From assembly GCA_963930655.1 (NCBI GenBank), contig OZ005621.1, positions 14,371,001 to 14,435,000 on the forward strand: 64,000 nt of DNA. The letters run 5' to 3'. How positions within the stretch are numbered: the first letter of the stretch is position 1; every line of letters starts with the position of its first letter. The notes beneath the pieces are model-generated. The model was not told the origin of the DNA, did not search any database, and saw only the letters and a program-made list of their open reading frames with translations. Shown here in pieces: positions 59,601 through 64,000 of the stretch. The translations under genes and the position numbers were made by a program. Source of the stretch: Myrica gale. Its lineage: Eukaryota; Streptophyta; Magnoliopsida; Fagales; Myricaceae.

Positions 59601-62600
59601 TGAATTTGAAGTCAAAGACCTAGGCCAAATGCGATATTTTCTGGGGATGGAAATTGCTAGATCAAAAAAGGGCATTAGTGTGTCTCAACGGAAGTACATA
59701 CTCGATCTCCTCAATGAAACTGGGATGCTCGGATGTAGACCAAGTGATACTCCAATAGAAGCAGGAAAAAGAACAGAGGATGCTGGAAAACCAATTGAGA
59801 AAGAAAGATATCAAAGACTAGTTGGAAAACTAATCTACTTGTCACATACCAGACCTGACATTGCTTTTGCCGTGAGTGTCGCAAGTCAACACATGCATTC
59901 ACCAAAAGAATCTCATCTAGAAGCTGTATACAAGATTCTCAGATATCTCAAAGGATCCCTAGGGAGAGGATTGTTTTTCAAAAAGGAGGAAAACAGAGGG
60001 ATAGAGATATTCACAGATGCTGATTGGGCAGGCTCTGCAGAAGATAGACGATCTACCACGGGATATTGCACATTCGTATGGGGTAACCTGGTCACTTGGA
60101 GAAGCAAGAAGCAGAATGTGGTGGCGAGAAGTAGTGCAGAAGCTGAGTTCAGAGCAATTGCACAGGGAATGTGTGAAGGGTTATGGCTAAAGAAACTCCT
60201 AGAAGAACTACACGTTGGGATAGAGTTACCGATTAAACTCTATTGTGATAACAAAGCAGCCATCAACATTTCCCTCAACCCAGTTCAGCATGATCGGACA
60301 AAACATATAGAAGTTGATAGACATTTCATCAAAGAAAAAGTTGAAGGTGGGATTTTTTGTATGACATATGTCCCTACAAAGGAACAAACAGCTGATGTCT
60401 TCACAAAAGGATTGTCTCGGCAAAATTTTGATGACTTTATCGGCAAGTTGGAAATGATTAACATTTACGATCCAACTTGAGGGGGAGTGTGGAAATAATC
60501 CCGAGTATATTCGGGAATCAAGGAAAGAAATAAAATCCCGGATGTTATGGGATAATCAGGGATAGAAAATATTTGGAGATATTCGGTAGTTTTATTTCCA
60601 AGATTATTTCCGTATGTATAGATCTCTCTATAGCACTATAAATAGAGAAGATGCATGTATATCGAATTCAATCAATCAAAGAAGAATTTCTTCACTTTCT
60701 ATAATGAACTACGATTGGGTTATGCCTCAGAAGATAGCTAATGTTTTATTGTGCTGGAATAGAATTTTTAAAGACCCTCGGGCCTTAGCTATATGGAGAG
60801 TGATCCCTTCTTGTATTCGGTGGCATTTATGGAGAGAGAGAAATGGGAGATGTTTTGAGGGTGTGGCTGTGTCCTTGGAGGGTTTAAGATGAAACTTTTT
60901 GCAGACCTTATTCTTGTGGGTGAATGCTTCGCTGGGCTCTCCCTTTTCGGAGTTTTTTTATTTTATTAGTTTCCTTGCCTGTATGGGCTAGAGGTCTCAG
61001 TATAGTTATTTGTACTGTTTCTTCTTTTTTCTATCTCTATTAATAAAATTGCCTTACTTATCAAAAAAAAAATATTATTTTGCCCAAATGGAAAACTTCC
61101 ACCACTTAATTGGTTTCCTTATAAGCAACTTGCACCAGCAGATCTCCATTAATACTCCACCATTGTTTCAAGAATTATTAAGCTCCTTTTAGTTCTTGAC
61201 ACACATTTCCATTGCAAGGAACACCAGAGGACCACTGAAACCTCTGGAAAACCAAACGATGATATAAAAATAAAAAGTGGGAGTATATCTGGAATAGCTA
61301 AGTACAGCAGGAAATATAGAAGATGCAAGAGAAAGAGATGCTTCCATTGAGATGAACTGGCGAACATGATAAGAGAACAACAAACATCCAATCAATTTCT
61401 GCAAATTAATTAAACTTCTCAAACAATAGCTGCTCATCCCTAAAATTAATAGTCAGGGAGGTATTAGATAGAGAATAAACAACACTGACCTCGTTACTCG
61501 AGAAAGAGGAAGGTTCACTACCACCATCTCTGTCAACATCCTGCATCCATATCCAAATGAACAACCGAACAAAATGAGTAAACAAATTAATGAAGTATAC
61601 TTTCCCATGGCAACACCTATCTCCTATCTCTACAGGCCTCAACTAAGGTATTTTTCAACCTGTTGACATTCTACTTGTCTAGCATGCTAACCTCACTTGA
61701 GTCTGCAACAATGACAGTTAGGGTTGGCATGCTAGATGAGAGGAATGGGATAACAACAAAGACAATTGTTAGAGGGCTAACATTGTCAACCTACCTTGAG
61801 GTACTAATACTCACTTGGAAATTCATGAGAATGTCATAATAGCAAACGTGTCTTTCTTTTCCTCTATCTTTATAACAAAATCCTAAACAAGAACCACATT
61901 TGATTCCTCAGCAAGACAATTTATTCTCCACAATCATAAATGGTTATATGAGTCCATGCAATCCAAGAATGCTATACATCTGGACAGCTATAATATGACT
62001 AGTTTTCAATGCACATAGATTTATAACTGCAGCCTTTCTACATACTATTTCCCCTTTTATATAGTATGTCACAGAAGAATAAAGTAATCAGCATGGAGCA
62101 AAAAAAGCTTCAAGATGCAAACTTCTAATGATAAATATGTACTTAAAGGTAAAACAATAGGCCTTTGATATTTTACCTTAGCATCTGAAGGTTTGAACTT
62201 TCTCTCTAGATCAGACAGCTTCATCTGAGTGATCAAACCGAAGAAATGAACTGTAATGAATTGTATGGCACGAAAGGAAGAACCAACAAAAATTTCAGGT
62301 TCATATGAAGACAATAGCAATAACATGCTGCTATAATGCAGCAATGAATTCAAAAAATAACAAACCCCTTGCCATAAACAAAGCCAGAAACAAAAACAAA
62401 GGAAATAAACACCTCAGCAACAGCAGCTCTGGATTCAGCAGCTGCAACAGCACGCAAAGCATTAGCTAACTCTTTCCCCATTTCTTCAACTTGTCTCATC
62501 GCATTTTTTATCATTCGTTCACGGTCTACTGTGAGGTTTCGGACATTGTCCCGCTGTTCTTGCAGCTCTTTCTTTGCCTCAGCCCATTCTCTCTATGCCA

Positions 62601-63310
62601 TTCAGGATCAAAACACAATTAAAGTTGGTTCTCCATTATCAAGAACTTTTGAGTTGTAATAAAATCACATGTATGAGATGCATGGCAAAAAAAGTTAGCA
62701 ATCTCCAAAAAAGAAGATGACGATGATAATGCCAAGCATCACAAGACATAACCACAAAATGGAAATCCAGATCAGCATCAAACAAAGATCAACCAGCAAC
62801 ATAATGGTGAAGAACTTATGAGACAAACCTCAACTTGCTTTATGTGCTCCTCCTGTTTTCTCCTCTCAGCACCTCTTGCCTCCTGTAGTGCCCAAGAAGA
62901 AATCAAAGAATACAACCAAATTACATGTCGTATCACGTATGTGGCACCAGTAATTGGAAAGAGTAAAAAGCTAAACAAGATGACCTACCTCACGAACTTC
63001 CTCTGCACTCTGAATTGTACCCAAACTAGCCTGCATACAATTGTATGAGAACAAGCACTAGATCTGTTGCAAAAAGTTAAAATTCTATAATCACAACCTG
63101 AAGACGATGCACCCTCGCTGACAAATCATCAGGGACGACAGAGTTCACCAATTTTCCAAACAAGGTCGCCAGCCAAACCACCCCATATCTACCAAAGCGA
63201 ATGACACTTTGAGCTTTCCGATTTTGTTCAGTTAACGTGACAATGCCAAAGGCACTCACAGAGAACTTAAACGACTTTGCTTCAATCACCACGCTACGAT
63301 AAAACGCCAT
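49305..63310 (-). CDS. NUA: NUA/TPR-like nucleoporin gene, 5'-truncated, internally deleted, chimeric start
   Basis: Nuclear pore anchor proteins form coiled-coil filaments of the nuclear basket. They act in mRNA export and SUMO homeostasis. Minus-strand exons: 63,310-63,098; 63,030-62,989; 62,882-62,829; 62,592-62,413; 62,224-62,177; 61,540-61,490; 54,801-54,724; 54,329-54,174; 54,082-54,029; 53,882-53,795; 53,704-53,637; 53,562-53,455; 51,539-51,435; 51,092-50,915; 50,686-49,305. All have GT-AG borders and compatible phases and would give about 934 residues. Landmarks are [59 protein letters not shown] and [17 protein letters not shown], in Arabidopsis NUA order. Arabidopsis NUA has about 2,090 residues. 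Missing here are its N-terminal ~40%, a block of several hundred residues between SSFSSNE and VREMN, and about 70 residues between HNFEECL and EKLKDK. Residues before LSARV come from unrelated sequence. Either a dead partial copy or a chimeric gene; expression is unknown. Confidence 0.75.
51202..51385. repeat. Two exact 34-bp direct repeats, 150 bp apart, in a NUA intron
   Basis: A 34-base sequence beginning GAAGCCCTTTCTCCTCCCCC occurs at 51,202-51,235 and again, without a mismatch, at 51,352-51,385. Both lie in the intron between the exons at 51,539-51,435 and 51,092-50,915. The flanks differ, so this is not the edge of a larger duplication. Confidence 0.85.
51540..53454. other. Large NUA intron, nothing else recognised
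   Basis: A 1.9-kb intron between the TLEKHLERH and DKAKFVNEL exons. Minus-strand frames at 51,626-51,952 and 52,605-52,994 have no known domain. A poly(T)-like stretch near 52,390 may mark an old retroposon. Confidence 0.4.
55861..56067 (+). repeat. Copia 5' LTR
   Basis: 207 bp, TG...CA. It contains the presumed promoter: CTATAAATAG at 56,009-56,018 is a TATA box, so transcription likely starts near 56,045. Its short length fits small copia lineages. An ATG-initiated frame starting at 55,987 inside the LTR is in phase with gag, but lies upstream of the expected transcript start. Confidence 0.92.
56009..56018 (+). promoter_or_regulatory. TATA box of the copia LTR
   Basis: CTATAAATAG in the 5' LTR, about 50 bases before its end; the same word lies at the matching place of the 3' LTR (60,636-60,645), where it could drive read-out transcription into the LINE. 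Confidence 0.65.
56068..56080 (+). other. Primer-binding site (initiator tRNA-Met)
   Basis: TGGTATCGGAGCC begins directly after the 5' LTR. The usual plant copia site, complementary to the 3' end of initiator methionine tRNA, is TGGTATCAGAGC; one base differs here. Confidence 0.85.
56104..60480 (+). CDS. Ty1/copia gag-pol polyprotein, uninterrupted
   Basis: It encodes 1,458 residues from the first ATG after the primer-binding site ([10 protein letters not shown]) to TGA. Order, approximate residues: copia-type gag core 40-250 ([13 protein letters not shown]); CCHC zinc knuckle 274-287 ([14 protein letters not shown]); aspartic protease near 380 (IDSGASDHM); GAG-pre-integrase and HHCC zinc module about 515-560 ([19 protein letters not shown]); integrase with D575, D638 and E674 (HSDVWG, TDNGTEY, AERKN) at the classic D-D-35-E spacing; reverse transcriptase about 955-1200 ([29 protein letters not shown]); RNase H about 1300-1430 ([24 protein letters not shown]). 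Every catalytic motif is present. The protein would assemble particles, copy RNA to cDNA and integrate it. The upstream in-frame ATG at 55,987 lies in the LTR and is less likely to be used. Confidence 0.95.
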   Translation: MSESTVDSEGPGLIPRSAPATPSLTTMGSAGLEHSSFQLTVEKLNGKNFREWAQSLKLVIEGKGKMGYLIGETKQPPSTQPTDLQKWRSENSMVIAWLVNSMQPSIGKTYMFLPTAQDVWEAVRETYSDAGDSSQIFEIKTRLWQMKQGERDVTDFFMEMQALWQELDLSYDEEWTCAADSTRYRKMLETERVFEFLAGLTRELDDVRSRILGRRPLPSIRETFAEVRREEHRRQVMLPKGPQSLGSNATEVSALASKGWRIGPGPKQNKKPWCDHCRKSGHTKETCWEIHGKPPDWKPRQSNRTQGYQTTLTHPPAAPQVSSDGPSNSFSAEQLQQLQQLFSTFHASGQSPQNPASASLAHTGNFSHALSSSRSKHPWIIDSGASDHMTGSYHLFSSYSPCAGNLKVKIADGTLSSVAGKGRIQLSDSIILESVLHVPNLSCNLLSISQLTKSSNCSAKFLPSLCVFQDLLSGKMIGSAKEYEGLYYFDDACVSDHANTVICNSASVSRDSDLLLWHFRMGHPNFQYLRRLFPSIMSNKNSSDFQCEICELAKHHRTSFPTSPYKPSQPFTMIHSDVWGPSRIFTRTHSKWFVTFIDDHTRLCWVYLLKEKSDVRSVFINFHSMIQTQFQTPIKILRTDNGTEYFNSMLGDYLLQHGIVHQSSCVDTPQQNGVAERKNRHLLEVARTLLFTMNMPTMFWGDAILTSTYLINRMPSRILSFATPLQKFQAHYSTSRLDSSLPLRVFGCTAFVHVHAHHRSKFDPRAIKCVFIGYAPTQKGYKCYDPSTKKVFVSLDVTFFETTSYFQKPSLQGEPLRDEAQFLDLDLPHLQPVLTTDHASHTEPVKIITHLNSGGDAAKQNDSSKLLVYSRKPKSTEVESLIPAASKESEPVTDPTTSPSASSDIDLPIALRKQSRSCTLHPISKFMSYNALSTSFRAFTANLDCTEIPQNIHEALNIPQWREAVLEEMRALEKNETWEVMNLPKGKKPVGCKWVFTLKYKADGTIERYKARLVAKGYTQTQGIDFTETFAPVAKLNTIRVLLSVAVNSNWPLQQLDIKNAFLNGELEEEVFMTMPPGFCRTGEEDRVCKLKKSLYGLKQSPRAWFDRFAKVVRNQGYQQGQSDHTMFFRQSEDGKKTILIVYVDDIILTGDNIEEMERLKKVLATEFEVKDLGQMRYFLGMEIARSKKGISVSQRKYILDLLNETGMLGCRPSDTPIEAGKRTEDAGKPIEKERYQRLVGKLIYLSHTRPDIAFAVSVASQHMHSPKESHLEAVYKILRYLKGSLGRGLFFKKEENRGIEIFTDADWAGSAEDRRSTTGYCTFVWGNLVTWRSKKQNVVARSSAEAEFRAIAQGMCEGLWLKKLLEELHVGIELPIKLYCDNKAAINISLNPVQHDRTKHIEVDRHFIKEKVEGGIFCMTYVPTKEQTADVFTKGLSRQNFDDFIGKLEMINIYDPT
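60479..60487 (+). other. Polypurine tract
   Basis: GAGGGGGAG lies immediately before the 3' LTR and overlaps the gag-pol stop codon by two bases. It is the expected primer site for plus-strand DNA synthesis. Confidence 0.85.
60488..60694 (+). repeat. Copia 3' LTR
   Basis: 207 bp, apparently identical to the 5' LTR and followed by the TSD CTTTC. It would supply the polyadenylation region of the element's transcript. Confidence 0.92.
61073..61489. other. NUA intron remnant between LINE and exon SSFSSNE
   Basis: AT-rich DNA without an exon. The next exon block expected in NUA after SSFSSNE (a coiled-coil block starting near ELRTA in Arabidopsis) is not on this side of the LINE. Confidence 0.5.
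63130..63310 (-). pseudogene. Unrelated ORF fragment fused in frame to the truncated NUA exon
   Basis: The frame starts [16 protein letters not shown] and continues [19 protein letters not shown] before entering the NUA residues LSARVHRLQ. The EAKSFxF... followed by a GxxxVxWLxxxF pattern reminds me of plant-specific element-encoded or DUF-type N-terminal modules, but I cannot name a family. It does not belong to NUA. Its ATG lies four bases from the edge of repeat R (63,314), so this sequence probably came with a transposon. The phase matches NUA. It could supply a start codon for a chimeric protein, or the agreement could be chance. Confidence 0.5.
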
Positions 63311-63313
63311 ATC

Positions 63314-63859
63314 TCCAGGATCCGAGATTATTGATCTTACGTCGGACTCGGACGAAGAGGATTAGTACCCCTCTTAGGCTTGCTAGAGTGTTTCGTTAGT
63401 CTCAGAGTTTCTTCCTGTGTACCAGTTTTCAAATTGTACGGTGAACTTTAGGAAGTCCCGAATTTTTGTAATATAGCCTTTAATGTAATCTCGAGAGGAC
63501 GAGGTTTGAACTTTCCTTGTATTAAAGATGTCCTTGTTATTTCAGGTTTTCAATCTCCTTCGTGTCTCTTTCCTCATCATTTATTTCAAAGTTCTTATTT
63601 CTACTCAAAAGCTTATAATCCAACACTTTTGACCCATTCGGATTTTATTAACTCATTGCCTTTTTGTAAAAACATAAGAGTTTTTACCGTAAGTCTTTTC
63701 TAATTTGCCATTACAATTTTATTTTTAAATACGTTTTCCCCTAAGATTCATGGTAAATCGACTAAGACTTTCTAGTGACCTTCGTGACATAATCCCCGGA
63801 TGTGTGCATACCATTACTTAGGTGAGCCTAGGGGGTAAGTATGATCACGAGACGTGACA
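63314..63859. repeat. Repeat R, copy 2 (inverted relative to 43,873-44,418)
   Basis: Read on the minus strand from 63,859 it starts TGTCACGTCTCGTGATC and follows copy 1 to the word CTCGGATCCTGGA at 63,314. On the plus strand the first bases encode GSEIIDLTSDSDEED and a stop, as in copy 1. It occupies the position where upstream NUA exons would be expected. Confidence 0.7.
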
Positions 63860-64000
63860 CATTCATAGGGTCGAACCTTGTTGTACAAACAATTAAGGGT
63901 ATGTAGAGTACAATGTTTCCTTCATTCCATGTGCCACAATGACCGTAGTTTCAAATACTTAAGAACAATATTTGGAAGTTGAGCAAATTTAATCAGGAAA
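63860..64000. other. No gene recognised at the window edge
   Basis: No NUA exon or other coding sequence was recognised between repeat R and the end of the window, so upstream NUA exons, if linked, would lie farther out. Confidence 0.4.

Larger units (their letters stand above)
55861..60694 (+). mobile_element. Complete, apparently intact Ty1/copia retrotransposon
   Basis: It has two 207-bp LTRs (55,861-56,067 and 60,488-60,694), each starting TGTGGAAATAATCCCGAG and ending GAATTTCTTCA, with no difference found by eye. The 5-bp TSD CTTTC is perfect (55,856-55,860 and 60,695-60,699). A primer-binding site, polypurine tract and one uninterrupted gag-pol frame are present. It lies within an old LINE; removing the element and one TSD restores the LINE reading frame. 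Identical LTRs and an open frame mean recent insertion and possible activity. The lineage within copia was not settled. Confidence 0.95.
54808..61072 (+). mobile_element. 5'-truncated L1-type LINE, split by a copia element
   Basis: Plus-strand frames read [29 protein letters not shown] and (after frame changes) [19 protein letters not shown]. Later blocks are [19 protein letters not shown] and, beyond the copia element, [16 protein letters not shown]. These are the reverse-transcriptase C-terminal region, the linker and the zinc-binding zf-RVT region of plant L1-clade LINEs. Stops and frameshifts show that it is dead. It ends CCTTACTTATC plus a 10-A tail at 61,063-61,072. The 5' end abuts the splice acceptor of the NUA exon at 54,801. 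It is antisense to NUA. No target-site duplication was found, as expected if the insertion came with a deletion. Confidence 0.8.

Noticed and set aside
54808..61072. Target-site duplication for the LINE
   Set aside because: Sequences before 54,808 and after 61,072 were compared and share no direct repeat longer than chance.
61149..61642. Minus-strand ORFs of about 80 codons near the LINE end
   Set aside because: They cross a well-supported NUA exon/intron border (61,490-61,540) in the wrong context; only the 51-bp exon part is real.
1..64000. A gene cluster or defence-like multi-gene system
   Set aside because: The only host loci are a peroxidase and a NUA-like gene, 34 kb apart and unrelated; everything else is transposon-derived or unrecognised.

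Overview
The window is eukaryotic nuclear DNA from a flowering plant, most likely a eudicot. The evidence is AT-rich sequence, short exons with GT-AG introns, a plant class III peroxidase, a plant nuclear-pore-anchor (NUA/TPR) gene, a plant KDM3-type demethylase fragment, and plant Ty1/copia, Ty3/gypsy, LINE, CACTA and hAT elements. I could not fix the species. Most of the 64 kb is transposon layered on transposon. Only two host loci stand out: a peroxidase gene (14,411-15,635, minus) and a NUA-like gene (49,305-63,310, minus).

Layout. 1-4.4 kb holds degraded copia-type LTR material, including two direct copies of an LTR segment and a tandem array with a GTGTCGACAC core. 5.64-7.60 kb is a non-autonomous CACTA element with a 3-bp target-site duplication (TSD). 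7.6-14.2 kb is a multi-level nest: an old LTR fragment split by a copia solo LTR (TSD attta), itself split by a 4.8-kb long solo LTR (TSD ctggt), which contains an inverted partial copy of its own family. After the peroxidase come a hAT-type element that has captured a demethylase gene fragment (15.95-17.75 kb), a probable CACTA element (17.95-20.6 kb) carrying a poly(A) retroposon, a small hAT MITE, and a second long solo LTR (21.71-26.17 kb, TSD tccgc). 27.3-29.5 kb holds a 1-kb foldback element and a hAT MITE with a perfect 8-bp TSD. 33.4-43 kb holds hAT transposase remnants, split by a long solo LTR (TSD aaaca) that is itself split by another of the same family (TSD acaca). 43.9-47.4 kb is gypsy debris, including an integrase C-terminus with chromodomain-like tail.

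The right third is the NUA-like gene. Fifteen coding blocks on the minus strand keep open frames and GT-AG borders. Compared with Arabidopsis NUA as I remember it, the N-terminal half, a large central block and one further exon are missing. The 5' end is joined in frame to an unrelated, probably transposon-derived ORF with its own ATG. An antisense, 5'-truncated L1-type LINE sits exactly where the central block is lost. Inside that LINE is a complete, apparently intact Ty1/copia element with two LTRs that look identical, a 1,458-residue uninterrupted polyprotein, primer-binding site, polypurine tract and perfect 5-bp TSD.

I found no operon-like or defence-like system. The most interesting biology is the chimeric, deleted NUA locus, the peroxidase that has lost both partners of one conserved disulfide, the gene-capturing hAT element, the young copia element, and the long-LTR family whose copies carry different short-motif arrays in the presumed promoter part of the LTR. 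Domain calls come from recognising motifs by eye; no database search was run.
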